NCBI RefSeq assembly: GCF_022427145.1
Contig: NZ_JAKSXN010000020.1
Span: forward strand, 1 to 64,000
Length of the DNA: 64,000 nt
Source: Paenibacillus timonensis
GTDB taxonomy: Bacteria; Bacillota; Bacilli; Paenibacillales; Paenibacillaceae
Reading direction: 5' to 3'
Shown here: one piece after another, positions 10,066 to 18,857 of the stretch
How positions within the stretch are numbered: position 1 is the first letter of the stretch
Layout of the letters: each line of letters opens with the position of its first letter
Translations under genes and position numbers: made by a program
The notes under the pieces: generated by a model
The model's input: only the letters and a program-made list of their open reading frames with translations
Databases searched by the model: none
Told to the model about the DNA's origin: nothing

Positions 10066-10343
10066 GTCAAAAAGTCGGGTTTTCAGGACCGAGAAGGTTC
10101 GATGAAGCTAGGGACTGAGTAGCGCAGCGTAGGTAAGCCTACGTGAGCAACGGAAGGCCCGGCTGAATTCAAGATTTGATGTCGATTAAGCTTCCACGGT
10201 TCATCCTCGTGATAAGAAAAACCTCAATCGATGTACCTTCTCAGATGCCAGACCGCCTAAAGCGGTTGTTTATTCTTACAATATAAGGAAGCGTCACTTT
10301 GAAGTTATTTCATTCTTATATCTTCAAAAGCCGACTTTTTGAC
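10066..10343. repeat. MITE-like palindromic repeat, family II, copy 1
   Basis: The 278-bp element is bounded by inverted repeats of about 20 bp (GTCAAAAAGTCGGGTTTTCAG at the left, its near reverse complement at the right). Inside are a second inverted pair (GAGAAGGTTCGATG versus GAGAAGGTACATCG read from the other strand), a hairpin CGTAGG-TAAG-CCTACG and a hairpin ACCGCCTAAAGCGGT. It fills the gap between trhP1 and trhP2. A diverged, shorter relative lies at 48005-48146. No transposase is encoded, so it would be non-autonomous if mobile. Confidence 0.75.
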
Positions 10344-10349
10344 TTCCTC

Positions 10350-11285
10350 TCAATAGACTTGTTCTTTGTAGAAGAAGCCGAAGGAAAGCTCCCGCTCCGG
10401 GTCCTGTACCTCGCGGATCGCCTCGATCCAGCGCTCGTCAAACTCATACCCTTCCGGGTCGCCATAATAAGCTTCGATGGCCTGGCGATAGGAGGTAATG
10501 ACGATTTCGTTATAGAACGTCGGTTTCAACAGCGTCTCGATTTTAAAGCTGTCCACGCCCGAAGCCATTAACAGGTGCAAATCTTCTAAAATGCAGATGT
10601 CGTCCGAGCTCATGATATGCGTCCCGTTGACATCCTCGAAAATCGGGAACTTCTCGTCCGGCCGCTCCGCCTCGACGAGAAAGAGGCCACGCTTCAGGCT
10701 CAGATCGCTGCCGGGATCGACCGGCCGTCCTTGATGCGTCATGTAGCTCTGCACCAGACGGCGTTTCGAGTGATAAATATTGGTCATCCCATGCACCTGA
10801 ACCTCCGCCTCAATGTTCAGCGAAGGAGGCATCGCGGTGATTTCGTCCATGTTCAGCTCGCGTGCCAGCACCACGCGGGATGCGCCCTTCGTCCCCCAAT
10901 AATTGGCCGTGGCGTAGTTGGTGGAGGTCATCTCGGCGTTCCAATGCAGCTTTAGCTGCGGCGCGATTTTGCGCACCGTCTGAAGCACGGCCGGATCGCC
11001 GAATTCAACGGCATCTACGCCGCAATCCGCCAACTGCTTCACGTAATCAGGAAGTTCCTCCAGCATCGCATTGGTCATCAAGTTGTTAAGGCTAACATAG
11101 ATTTTGGCTCCGCATTCGCGCGCCACTTGAACCGCTTCGGCGATGTCCCGGATCGTCATATCGCCTGGGAGGCGCATTCCGTATCGGGCTTCGCCGATCA
11201 ACGCCGCGTCGGCCCCCGCCGCGAAATAACGCTTCAGCTCTTCCAGCGAACCGGCAGGAACCATCAGTTCCGGTTTTTTACTCAT
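10350..11285 (-). CDS. trhP1: tRNA hydroxylation protein P1 (U32 peptidase family, YrrN)
   Basis: This 311-residue member of the U32 family lacks most of the extra C-terminal region present in TrhP2 and lacks its cysteine cluster (the corresponding position reads HGMTNIYHSKRRLVQSY), as expected for the shorter YrrN-type partner. It begins with the family's KPELMVPAGSLEELKRYFAAGADA barrel strand and contains ARELNMDEI and SGVDSFKIE motifs. It is expected to act with TrhP2 in wobble-uridine hydroxylation. The yrrM methyltransferase gene that lies between yrrL and yrrN in B. subtilis is missing; trhP1 follows mltG directly. Confidence 0.88.
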   Translation of the reverse strand: MSKKPELMVPAGSLEELKRYFAAGADAALIGEARYGMRLPGDMTIRDIAEAVQVARECGAKIYVSLNNLMTNAMLEELPDYVKQLADCGVDAVEFGDPAVLQTVRKIAPQLKLHWNAEMTSTNYATANYWGTKGASRVVLARELNMDEITAMPPSLNIEAEVQVHGMTNIYHSKRRLVQSYMTHQGRPVDPGSDLSLKRGLFLVEAERPDEKFPIFEDVNGTHIMSSDDICILEDLHLLMASGVDSFKIETLLKPTFYNEIVITSYRQAIEAYYGDPEGYEFDERWIEAIREVQDPERELSFGFFYKEQVY

Positions 11286-11344
11286 AGGGTCACTACCACC
11301 TTAATGAGGCTGTTCCAACAGTCATCTCTTGAACTTCCGTTTGA

Positions 11345-12400
11345 TTACTGATTGGCCATCGCCTTGCTAGTCTCGATGTTCTTCAAATGCTCCTTATAGG
11401 TTTTGGCAAACAAGTGCTCCCCGCTGCCATCCTTTTTCGTCACGTAGAAAAGGTACTCCGAAGCTTTCGGCGCCAGCGCCGCTTCGATCGATTTGAGGCT
11501 TGGTGCGGCAATGGGTCCCGGCGGCAGCCCTTCATACAGATACGTATTGTAGGGGCTGTCCACGCTTCGTAAATCCGAATTCAGCAGGCGCTCCTTCGGT
11601 TTATCCAGCACATACTGCACCGTGGCGTCGATTTCCAGCTTCATGCCATCCTTCAGCCGGTTATAAATGACCCCCGCTACCATAGGCCGCTCGGCATCAA
11701 CAACCACTTCCCGCTCCACCAGCGAAGCGACCGTCATCAGTTCACCCAGCGTAAGGCCGCGAGCTTGCAGCTTTTGCGTGAAATCGGGGATTTCGGCAAG
11801 CCGGTCGCTCGTTTCCTGCAGCATGCGGGCGATGATATCCCGCTCATTGCTGCCTTTCTTCAGTTCGTAGGTTTCTGGGAACAAATACCCTTCTAACCGA
11901 TACGTCAATCGCTCATCCGCTGGAATTTGGGACAACAGCTCATCGTCAAGACCTTCGGCATCCTTCGCCAGCTTCAGAAACACCGCTTTGTCGGCTAAGC
12001 CTTCCTCAGCCAGCTTGTCAGCCATTTGCTTGACGGTAAAGCCTTCAGGAATCGTAAAACGGATCATTTCCGCTTTGACGACGTCGCCGCCGTTCAGCTT
12101 GGCGATGATTTCGTCGTACGTCACACCCGGTTTCATTTCGTAGACTCCGGCTTGAAACCGGCTGCCTTCCGACTTCCATTTTAAATATGAAACGAACAAA
12201 AAGGAATTTTTAATTAGTCCCTGGTTTTCCAGCAACTCCGCGATTCCCGAGGTCCCCGTTCCCGGTTCGATCGTGAACTTGACCGGCTGCTCCTTCGCTT
12301 CGACGGGCAACATGCCCGTGTAAACATAAACTCCGGCCGCTCCTACTCCGATGATCACGAGTAACAGCAGGACGGTCAGCCATTTCAGCGCTTTCCTCAA
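11345..12400 (-). CDS. mltG: Endolytic murein transglycosylase
   Basis: MltG cleaves nascent glycan strands at the membrane and sets peptidoglycan chain length. The 351-residue product has a short N-terminal tail, one membrane helix (LTVLLLLVIIGVGAAGVYVYTG), and the YceG domain with the catalytic-Glu motif VASLVEREV, IYNRL and the closing SPYNTYLYEGLPPGPI signature. An ATG at 12487 gives a longer reading frame, but it lies upstream of an intrinsic terminator (12423-12450) and overlaps the previous gene's stop. The TTG at 12400 has AAAGGGGG seven bases upstream and places the membrane helix at the N terminus, so I choose TTG. The neighbours (DUF1292 genes, ruvX, ireB) match yrrL of B. subtilis. 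Confidence 0.92.
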   Translation of the reverse strand: MRKALKWLTVLLLLVIIGVGAAGVYVYTGMLPVEAKEQPVKFTIEPGTGTSGIAELLENQGLIKNSFLFVSYLKWKSEGSRFQAGVYEMKPGVTYDEIIAKLNGGDVVKAEMIRFTIPEGFTVKQMADKLAEEGLADKAVFLKLAKDAEGLDDELLSQIPADERLTYRLEGYLFPETYELKKGSNERDIIARMLQETSDRLAEIPDFTQKLQARGLTLGELMTVASLVEREVVVDAERPMVAGVIYNRLKDGMKLEIDATVQYVLDKPKERLLNSDLRSVDSPYNTYLYEGLPPGPIAAPSLKSIEAALAPKASEYLFYVTKKDGSGEHLFAKTYKEHLKNIETSKAMANQ

Positions 12401-12422
12401 ACGACTTCCCCCTTTAACAGCC

Positions 12423-12450
12423 AAAAAGAGCGGTAATTTCCCGCTCTTTC
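12423..12450 (-). terminator. Intrinsic terminator between DUF1292 gene and mltG
   Basis: On the minus strand AAAGAGCGG-GAAATTA-CCGCTCTTTTT forms a stem with a T run. It lies between the stop of the DUF1292 gene and the TTG start of mltG, so mltG probably has partial read-through or its own promoter. Confidence 0.75.
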
Positions 12451-12486
12451 CGGACTGATCTATCGTGCATCTGCAACGCCTTCCCA

Positions 12487-12786
12487 TTACTCCGGAAAGG
12501 TCAATTCGTCATACAGCTCGGATACGTTCTCCCATTCCTCGTCGTCATCGATCGTCACCAGTTCAATCTCGTCACCGGTCGTCACGATCTTGAAAATCTC
12601 CGGTTCTTCGTCTTTGGATGCGTCCTCCGGCAGCAACACCGCATAGGCGACTCCCGCGACGTCAAACTCCTGAACGACTTGATAATAGGAGGCATGGCCC
12701 GATTCGTCCTCCAGCTCCACGATCGGGCCGAAAGCGTCGCGAACCCGCGACGTCATAACCGCTTGGTCTGCCGTAAAATCAGTCAT
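12487..12786 (-). CDS. yrzB: DUF1292 (YrzB-like) acidic protein, copy 2
   Basis: The 99-residue acidic protein is of the DUF1292 family, of unknown function, conserved next to ruvX in Firmicutes. The sequence shows the typical pattern of a short beta-rich domain ending in DDDEEWENVSELYDEL. The start at 12786 is chosen over upstream in-frame codons because it gives the ATGACTGA 8-base overlap with the preceding gene and sits about 9 bases after GGAG. It is paralogous to the gene immediately upstream, with a matching C-terminal EEWE-(I/N)V motif. The two genes are probably co-translated. Confidence 0.85.
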   Translation of the reverse strand: MTDFTADQAVMTSRVRDAFGPIVELEDESGHASYYQVVQEFDVAGVAYAVLLPEDASKDEEPEIFKIVTTGDEIELVTIDDDEEWENVSELYDELTFPE

Positions 12787-13096
12787 TGCCATCTTCTCCA
12801 TCAAACTCGTCGATGAGCGTGTTAAACGTCTCCTCGACGATTTCCCATTCTTCATCGCTTTCGATCGTGTACAGCTTCAGGTCATCGCCGTCTTCCTCGT
12901 AACGGAACGCGTATACCTCTTCGCTCTCTTCATCTTCATTCCCATCGGAATCCAGAGGAACGACCATCATATACTTGGCGTCCGAACCGTCGACTTCGAA
13001 TTTCATAATCACTTCGAACTCTTCTTCATTGCCCTCTTCGTCGGGGATATAAATAATTTCCGGTTCTTCTTCATTTCCGATACGATCTTTAGACAT
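12779..13096 (-). CDS. DUF1292 acidic protein, copy 1
   Basis: The 105-residue, strongly acidic protein has the DUF1292 layout: IIYIPDEEGNEEEFEVIMKF, a YMMVVPLD strand, an EVYAFRYEEDGDDL strand, and the closing SDEEWEIVEETFNTL. Function is unknown. It starts 12 bases after ruvX ends and overlaps the second DUF1292 gene by 8 bases, forming a tandem pair where B. subtilis has a single yrzB. The paralogues differ in N terminus and charge pattern, so the duplication is not recent. Confidence 0.85.
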   Translation of the reverse strand: MSKDRIGNEEEPEIIYIPDEEGNEEEFEVIMKFEVDGSDAKYMMVVPLDSDGNEDEESEEVYAFRYEEDGDDLKLYTIESDEEWEIVEETFNTLIDEFDGEDGND

Positions 13097-13108
13097 ACGC
13101 GATCACCC

Positions 13109-13525
13109 TCACTTTATACTCTTAGAGTCCAAATAATTTTGCAAAATCAAGCTGGCGGCCATCTTGTCGACGACACCTTTGCGTTTCTTCCGGCTCACGT
13201 CCGCCTCCAGCAGCGTACGCTGCGCCGAAACGGTCGTGAGCCGCTCATCCCAGAGATGCACGGGCAGATCCAACCTGCTCCGCAAATTCTCGGCAAACGC
13301 CATGCATATTTCTCCCCGGGGACCGATCGTGCCGTTCATATTCTTCGGCAGACCCACGACGATCTCTTCCACCTCGTGCTGCTTCACCAGCTCGGCGATG
13401 CGTTCGAATTCGCTGCCTTCCCTGCGGCGCTCGATGGTTTCGAGCCCCTGGGCGGTCCAGCCCAGGCTGTCGCTCACGGCCACTCCGATCCGTCGGTCCC
13501 CGTAATCCAGACCCATGATTTTCAT
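13109..13525 (-). CDS. ruvX: Holliday junction resolvase-like RuvX (YrrK/YqgF)
   Basis: The 138-residue RNase H-fold protein starts with [16 protein letters not shown] (first catalytic Asp), contains [17 protein letters not shown] and [17 protein letters not shown], and ends with a [15 protein letters not shown] helix carrying the last acidic residue. The YqgF family acts in pre-16S rRNA 5' end processing, and a Holliday-junction nuclease role has also been proposed. A clean AAAGGAGC site precedes the ATG. It lies between ireB and the DUF1292 pair, exactly as in B. subtilis. Confidence 0.92.
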   Translation of the reverse strand: MKIMGLDYGDRRIGVAVSDSLGWTAQGLETIERRREGSEFERIAELVKQHEVEEIVVGLPKNMNGTIGPRGEICMAFAENLRSRLDLPVHLWDERLTTVSAQRTLLEADVSRKKRKGVVDKMAASLILQNYLDSKSIK

Positions 13526-13582
13526 GTGTTGCTCCTTTAAATGCGTTCCGTTGCTATAGAGTTCCGAGTAGGATATTCGCCA

Positions 13583-13843
13583 TTATCGGTGCCCCGCCAT
13601 GTAGAAACGCACCAGCTCTTCGATCAGTTCGTCGCGTTCCTTCTTGCGGACCAAACTTCTCGCATTGTTATGTCGCGGTATATAGGCCGGGTCCCCCGAC
13701 AACAAATAACCGACGATCTGGTTAACCGGATTGTATTCTTTCTCCTGCAACGCCTGGTAAACCGTAAGAAGAATTTCCTGCGCCGACGCCTCTAGTTCAT
13801 CGCCTTTGACGTTAAATTTGACGGTTTTATCCATGGAGTCCAT
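13583..13843 (-). CDS. ireB: IreB family regulatory phosphoprotein
   Basis: The 86-residue protein of the UPF0297/DUF965 family shows the conserved TVKFNV start and the [33 protein letters not shown] core. In Enterococcus, IreB is phosphorylated by the Ser/Thr kinase IreK and affects cephalosporin tolerance. The start at 13843 is chosen over the ATG at 13867 because a GCGAGGTG site lies 7 bases upstream and the usual family length is about 88 residues. It is encoded directly downstream of alaS and upstream of ruvX, a conserved Firmicute trio. Confidence 0.9.
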   Translation of the reverse strand: MDSMDKTVKFNVKGDELEASAQEILLTVYQALQEKEYNPVNQIVGYLLSGDPAYIPRHNNARSLVRKKERDELIEELVRFYMAGHR

Positions 13844-13976
13844 GATGACACCTCGCTTCTTCGACATACGCCTTTATGATCGCAGCTGATTTCCTCTTAG
13901 CCTAATCATACTATACCATATCATGGGTTCCATAAGGAAATTTTCGGTGGTTCCCCCCGTCAAATTCACCGCCCTT

Positions 13977-16601
13977 TTAGGCTTGAGATGCGATCCATTC
14001 CGCCGCTTTCTTCAAGGCTTCGTCCAGTTTGCCGGCATCCTTACCGCCAGCCTGAGCCATGTCCGGACGGCCGCCTCCGCCGCCGCCGCATACTGCCGCC
14101 ACTTCCTTGACGAGTTTGCCGGCATGCAGACCGCGAGCTACTTCCTCTTTCGGCACGACGACGACAAAATTCACTTTGTCCTCGCTCGGCGCGCCCAGGA
14201 CGAGAACGGCATCCGGCAGTTTGGCCTTCAACTCGTCGGCCAGCGTCCGCAGCGCGTCCATGCTTCCGGCCTGCACGCGAGCAGCCAGCAATTGGGTTTG
14301 CCCAACGCTCACCACCTGGCTTGTCAATTCGCCGGCTTCGATCACGCTAAGCTTGCTCTGCAGCGATTCGTTCTCGCGGCCAAGCTCCTTCAATTGCTGG
14401 AACAATCCTTCGACCCGTTTCGGCACGTCGTTCACGTTTGATTTCAACAGGCCTGCCGCTTGCTTCAGCAGGTCAAGTTGGCCATCCATGAACAGGTAAG
14501 CGCCGCGTCCGGTCACCGCTTCGATCCGGCGCACGCCGGAGCCGATGCCGCTTTCGCTGACGATTTTGAACAGGCCGATCTCCGCCGAGTTGTTCACGTG
14601 GCATCCGCCGCACAGCTCCAAGCTGTAATCGCCGATTTGGACGACGCGGACGATGTCCCCGTATTTCTCGCCGAACAGCGCCATGGCCCCCATGGCCTTT
14701 GCTTCATCGATCGGCTTCAGCGAGGTCGTTACCGGCAACGCGTTCCAAATCTGCTCATTCACGCGGCGTTCGATTTCCGCCAATTCTTCCGGCGTAATGC
14801 TACCGAGGTGGGAGAAGTCGAAACGCAAACGTTGCGGTTCAACAAGGGAACCGGCCTGGTTCACATGCTCGCCGAGCGTTTCCTTCAACGCTTTGTGCAG
14901 CAGATGGGTTGCCGTATGATTCTTCACCGTATGGCTGCGTTGTTCCCGGTTTACGGAAGCCGTGACGTCGGAATCAACCCGCAGCTCGCCGGTTTCCACC
15001 GTCACCTGATGGACATGCTGCCCGTGTGGGGCTTTAAACAAGCCTTCCACCGCTGCGCTGCCGGAGCCGCTGCGAAGGGTGCCCTGGTCGCTGACCTGAC
15101 CACCGCTTTCCGCATAAAATGGCGTCGAAGCCAAAATGATTTGGCCCGATTGGCCGGCGCTAAGCGTATCAACGAAAGCGTCGTTGGCCACGATGGCCAC
15201 GATGCTAGTAGTAACTTCAAGCTCATTATATCCAACGAATTCCGTTTTAGTCGTAAAATCAGCCAAAACTCCGCCTTGCACCTTCATGCTGCCGCTTTCA
15301 TGGCGGGCGGCCCGGGCGCGTTCGCGTTGTTCCTCCATGGCGGCTTCAAAACCTTCGCGGTCGACGCCCAGCCCTTGCTCTGCCGCAAAGTCCTCGGTCA
15401 AATCGAGCGGGAATCCGTAAGTGTCGTACAGCTTAAACGCATCCGCCCCGCTGATCAGCGTGCGGCCGGCTGCCTTCGCTTCACCGCTGATGTCCGCCAG
15501 AATCGCCAGGCCGTCGCTCAGCGTTTCATGGAACCGTTCTTCTTCCGCGCGGATGACCTTTTCGATGAATTCGCGTTTGGTCACGACATCCGTATAGTAA
15601 GTCCCCATGATGTCCCCGACGGTTTCCACCAGGCCGAACATAAACGGCTTGTCCAGGCCGATCAGCTTGCCGTACCGTACCGCGCGGCGCAGCAGGCGGC
15701 GAATAACGTAGCCCCGGCCTTCGTTGGACGGCAGCACGCCGTCGGCTACGGCAAACGTCACTGTACGGATATGGTCCGCGATGACTTTAAGCGCAACGTC
15801 GCTGTCCTCGGCAGAACCGTAGGTGACCCCGGCCATTTTGGCCGTTTTCAAAATGATCGGTTGGAACAAGTCGGTATCGAAGTTGGAGTTCACATCCTGC
15901 AAAATGGACGCAAACCGCTCCAAACCGGCCCCGGTATCGATGTTCTTGTTCGGAAGCGGCGTATAGCTGCCGTCCTTATTGTGATTGAACTGCGAGAATA
16001 CGAGGTTCCAGACCTCAAGGAAACGTTCGTTCTCGCCGCCCGGAAAACATTCGGGATCGGACAGGTCGCCGTAGGCTTCGCCGCGGTCGTAGAAAATTTC
16101 CGTACAAGGTCCGCAAGGCCCTTCGCCGATATCCCAGAAGTTGTCCTCCAGCTTAACGATGCGCTCCGCCGGAAGCCCTACTTTTTCGTTCCACAGCTTA
16201 AACGCCTCTTCATCCTCGGGATACACCGTCACCGACAGGCGCTCCGGATCAAAGCCGATCCACTTCTTGTCGGTTAGGAATTCCCAAGCCCACGTGATCG
16301 CTTCTTCCTTAAAGTAGTCCCCGATCGAGAAGTTGCCCAGCATTTCAAAAAACGTATGATGCCGGCGCGTCTTGCCGACGTTTTCGATATCGTTGGTGCG
16401 GATGCATTTCTGCGAGTTCGTCAGGCGCGGATTTTCCGGCTTGACCCGCCCGTCGAAATACGGCTTGAGCGGAGCCATCCCGGCATTGATCCACAGCAGG
16501 GACGGATCGTTATGCGGAACGAGCGAAGCGCTTGGTTCGATTTTGTGGCCTTTGCCGGCAAAGAACTCCAGCCATTTGGAACGAATTTCACTTGCTTTCA
16601 T
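13977..16601 (-). CDS. alaS: Alanyl-tRNA synthetase
   Basis: AlaRS charges tRNA-Ala and edits mischarged tRNA. The 874-residue protein has the class II catalytic core ([21 protein letters not shown], then [20 protein letters not shown]), the [16 protein letters not shown] segment, the editing domain with [11 protein letters not shown] and [15 protein letters not shown] (zinc ligands), and a C-terminal DHHA1-type region with the glycine-rich [15 protein letters not shown]. Full length for the family. The ATG is preceded by AGGAGGTCAATACG. Expression is controlled by the T-box leader immediately upstream and by a near-consensus promoter. Confidence 0.96.
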   Translation of the reverse strand: MKASEIRSKWLEFFAGKGHKIEPSASLVPHNDPSLLWINAGMAPLKPYFDGRVKPENPRLTNSQKCIRTNDIENVGKTRRHHTFFEMLGNFSIGDYFKEEAITWAWEFLTDKKWIGFDPERLSVTVYPEDEEAFKLWNEKVGLPAERIVKLEDNFWDIGEGPCGPCTEIFYDRGEAYGDLSDPECFPGGENERFLEVWNLVFSQFNHNKDGSYTPLPNKNIDTGAGLERFASILQDVNSNFDTDLFQPIILKTAKMAGVTYGSAEDSDVALKVIADHIRTVTFAVADGVLPSNEGRGYVIRRLLRRAVRYGKLIGLDKPFMFGLVETVGDIMGTYYTDVVTKREFIEKVIRAEEERFHETLSDGLAILADISGEAKAAGRTLISGADAFKLYDTYGFPLDLTEDFAAEQGLGVDREGFEAAMEEQRERARAARHESGSMKVQGGVLADFTTKTEFVGYNELEVTTSIVAIVANDAFVDTLSAGQSGQIILASTPFYAESGGQVSDQGTLRSGSGSAAVEGLFKAPHGQHVHQVTVETGELRVDSDVTASVNREQRSHTVKNHTATHLLHKALKETLGEHVNQAGSLVEPQRLRFDFSHLGSITPEELAEIERRVNEQIWNALPVTTSLKPIDEAKAMGAMALFGEKYGDIVRVVQIGDYSLELCGGCHVNNSAEIGLFKIVSESGIGSGVRRIEAVTGRGAYLFMDGQLDLLKQAAGLLKSNVNDVPKRVEGLFQQLKELGRENESLQSKLSVIEAGELTSQVVSVGQTQLLAARVQAGSMDALRTLADELKAKLPDAVLVLGAPSEDKVNFVVVVPKEEVARGLHAGKLVKEVAAVCGGGGGGRPDMAQAGGKDAGKLDEALKKAAEWIASQA

Positions 16602-16631
16602 CGTATTGACCTCCTAAATATTCCTCTAAAA

Positions 16632-16940
16632 ATAACAAAAACGCCCCTGAAAATCAGGGACGATTGAATCGCGGTACCACCCTGGTTATCGCTGATTGTG
16701 GCCGGACTAGTCCGCCGCCTGCAGCGATCGCCTCGTCGGTCCGGTAACGGGGACCTGCCGGTGAATTTGTAGCTCACACTCCGAAATTAGCTTTCCGTCC
16801 GCGCGTGATTTCAGGTTCTCTCAGCCGCCGCCTTGGCCTTCCCTTGCGGGACGCCGCCTGCAGCGGAACCCTTCTCTGGCAAATCCGCTTGCCGAACGTA
16901 CTTGATTTCATCAACGTTTTTTAGATTTTACACATAACAT
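16632..16940 (-). promoter_or_regulatory. T-box riboswitch leader of alaS
   Basis: On the minus strand the leader carries the diagnostic antiterminator motif AGGGTGGTACCGCG (around 16669-16682). It is followed by a terminator hairpin CCCTGATTTTCAGGGG with a T run (16636-16662), directly ahead of alaS. T-box leaders bind uncharged tRNA and allow read-through. A GCT alanine triplet in a GTGAGCTACAA context (16771-16773) is a candidate specifier; this assignment is my inference and needs a structural fit. Confidence 0.9.
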
Positions 16941-16944
16941 TTTA

Positions 16945-16973
16945 AGTATATAAGGCGAGTAACGCCGTGTCAA
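16945..16973 (-). promoter_or_regulatory. SigA-type promoter of alaS
   Basis: Minus strand: -35 TTGACA (16973-16968), 17-base spacer, -10 TATACT (16950-16945). It sits right upstream of the T-box leader and would start transcription near 16938. Confidence 0.85.
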
Positions 16974-16983
16974 TGCGGCTTGT

Positions 16984-18051
16984 TCACATCGCTTTGCGCC
17001 GCACGTAATAGGCATAGAAATGCTGAATAATCACCTTCACCACGGCAAAAAAAGGCACGGCCAAAATCAGCCCGGGCACCCCTGCCAATTCCCCGCCGAT
17101 CAGGAGCGCCAAAATAATCAGCATGGGGTGCATATGCAGACTCCGTCCCACCACCTGCGGGGAAATGATGTTGCTTTCGATCGTTTGGCACAGCATGTTG
17201 ACGAGCAGGACGAACAGGACCATTTTCCACGAGATTGTTGTGGCCATGACCAAAGCCGGGGCAGCCCCGAGAAACGGGCCCAGGTAAGGAATCACGTTGC
17301 ACAGCGCAACCACCCCCGCCAGCAACAGCGCAAACGGCATGCCGATGAGCATATAGCCGATGTAGGCCAACACCCCGATAATGACGCACACCAGCAGTTG
17401 CCCCCGGACATAGTTGCCCAAGGCCATGTCGATTTCCTTCAGCAGCGTCATGATCGATTTGCGCCGAGAGCGCGGCAAATACTGCAGCATCAGCCGTTCG
17501 ATCAGCTCGATGTCCTTCAGCATGTAGAAGATCAGGAACGGGATAATGAACGCATTAAACACCACGCCGATCGTCGTACCGATATTGTCCAGGAAACCGG
17601 ATATGGCGCTCGCCAGCCGATTTTCGAATTGGTAGAACCAATTATTCATCCCCATCCGGATGCTCCCCGGCAAAATGCCGTTGTCCCAACGGTTCATCAT
17701 TTGCTGGGTGTGGATGGTCAGCTCCGGCAAATGCTCGCCCAGCTCCTCCAGCTGTTCGATGAACATCGGGATCACGTTCATGAGCACAACGGATAAGCCG
17801 GTCAGGAACACCGCGTAAATCAGCAGCACGGCCATCGTTCGCGGCACCTTGCGCCCGCCGAGCATCCGGACGACCGGGTTCAAGATGTAAGAGATAATAA
17901 TGGCGATCACGAACGGAGCGAACACGGCCTTCAAAAAACCGTAAACCAGCGCAAACATCGGACGCAGTTGCCACACGAAAAACAAGATGACCAGCCCCAG
18001 CAGCAGCCAGATGCCGTATCGGAACAACTTGCTTTTGGTGATCGGTTCCAT
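16984..18051 (-). CDS. AI-2E family transporter (YrrI-like permease)
   Basis: The 355-residue polytopic membrane protein of the AI-2 exporter (AI-2E/PerM) superfamily has about seven to eight predicted helices, a soluble loop after helix 3 and the conserved late motifs YIGYMLIGMPFALLLAGVVAL, NVIPYLGPFLGAAPA and the C-terminal GVPGLILAVPFFAVVKVI. Family members include sodium/proton antiporters and exporters of small molecules, and the substrate cannot be read from sequence. The GTG at 18060 sits directly on the GGAGGAGG site, so the ATG at 18051 is the better start. B. subtilis yrrI occupies the same place upstream of alaS. Confidence 0.85.
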   Translation of the reverse strand: MEPITKSKLFRYGIWLLLGLVILFFVWQLRPMFALVYGFLKAVFAPFVIAIIISYILNPVVRMLGGRKVPRTMAVLLIYAVFLTGLSVVLMNVIPMFIEQLEELGEHLPELTIHTQQMMNRWDNGILPGSIRMGMNNWFYQFENRLASAISGFLDNIGTTIGVVFNAFIIPFLIFYMLKDIELIERLMLQYLPRSRRKSIMTLLKEIDMALGNYVRGQLLVCVIIGVLAYIGYMLIGMPFALLLAGVVALCNVIPYLGPFLGAAPALVMATTISWKMVLFVLLVNMLCQTIESNIISPQVVGRSLHMHPMLIILALLIGGELAGVPGLILAVPFFAVVKVIIQHFYAYYVRRKAM

Positions 18052-18182
18052 CGGTTCCACCCTCCTCCCTCCTTTGCGGCGGATCTCGTATAGATCAGTA
18101 TTTGTCTGGGGAGGGAAATTTATGAGAGGGGGGGCTGCGAAGGGCCGGGATGTAGGAGAAAAGAGTAGAAGAGCGCTCGGAA

Positions 18183-18466
18183 GGCCGACGGGTGAAATGT
18201 TCTTACGATCGCTGTTGCTCGCGGATTTCCCTCATTAGACTAATTCCTACGATGTAGAAATCCTCTCGCAAAGGCGACCACTATCGTTTCTTCAGAATCA
18301 TTTCTCCCTCTGGCTTTTCGCGCTCTTCGGCATCGCTCCTTAAGCGATCCTCGGCTCTTTGCAGCCGGGACGGGTAGAAGGCTCGGCAAATCTGCGATGC
18401 GTGATTTGCCGGCTCGGTTTGGTGAAGAGCGCCGGGGGCCGACGGGTGAAATGTTCTTACGATCGC
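18183..18466. repeat. Pair of 30-bp direct repeats
   Basis: A 30-base sequence beginning GGCCGACGGGTGAAATGTTC occurs at 18183-18212 and again at 18437-18466 in the same orientation. Both copies are preceded by GAAGAGCGC; an inverted GCGCTCTTC lies between them near 18319. The ~225 bp in between encode nothing recognisable. Confidence 0.75.
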
Positions 18467-18527
18467 CTCCAAATTTCTAGCACCCTTTCGTATTTTTTGC
18501 GGGGCTGAACCCATTTATCAGAAGCTT

Positions 18528-18711
18528 TAACGGAACGAGGAGCCGTTATGAAGTCATTTCCCGGGCATTTCCCGTTTTAACGGACGCACAAGCCGTTATT
18601 CACCTCAAGTGAGCCTATTTGAACGTAAAAACCATGAAATAAGGTCATCTGGTTCCGTTACAGCTCCTAATTATTCGATTCTAGCCAAATAGCGTCTCTG
18701 AGTTCCGTTAG
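18528..18711. repeat. Dispersed palindromic repeat, family I, copy 2
   Basis: This 184-bp stretch is collinear with 5834-6017. It shares the opening TAACGGA...CGTTAT, an internal TCATTTCCCG, ATAAGGTCAT and a closing AAATA(A)GCG...GAGTTCCGTTAG that is the inverted form of the opening. The two copies are diverged but equal in length, suggesting an old dispersed element. It lies in the ~800-bp gap between the AI-2E gene and the mannitol-PTS remnant. Confidence 0.7.
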
Positions 18712-18768
18712 CGTTAGTTCAAGAGCCGCGGGAGGTTGTAAATTCACCTATAGTGACTCGGCAACCCG

Positions 18769-18805
18769 CAAAAAGCCCGGCTCATCCTTACGATCAGCCG
18801 GGCCC
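18769..18805 (-). terminator. Intrinsic terminator downstream of the PTS remnant
   Basis: On the minus strand GCCCGGCT-(loop)-AGCCGGGC is followed by TTTTTG, about 50 bases after the end of the decayed mtl coding sequence. It is probably the surviving terminator of the former operon. Confidence 0.8.
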
Positions 18806-18857
18806 GAGGTCGGTTATTTACATGCGTTGAATAAGCTAATCCACTACTTAAGGCCGC

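Noticed and set aside
14460-16277. A 605-codon frame antisense to alaS
   Set aside because: Shadow of alaS codon usage; no start signal and no recognisable domain.
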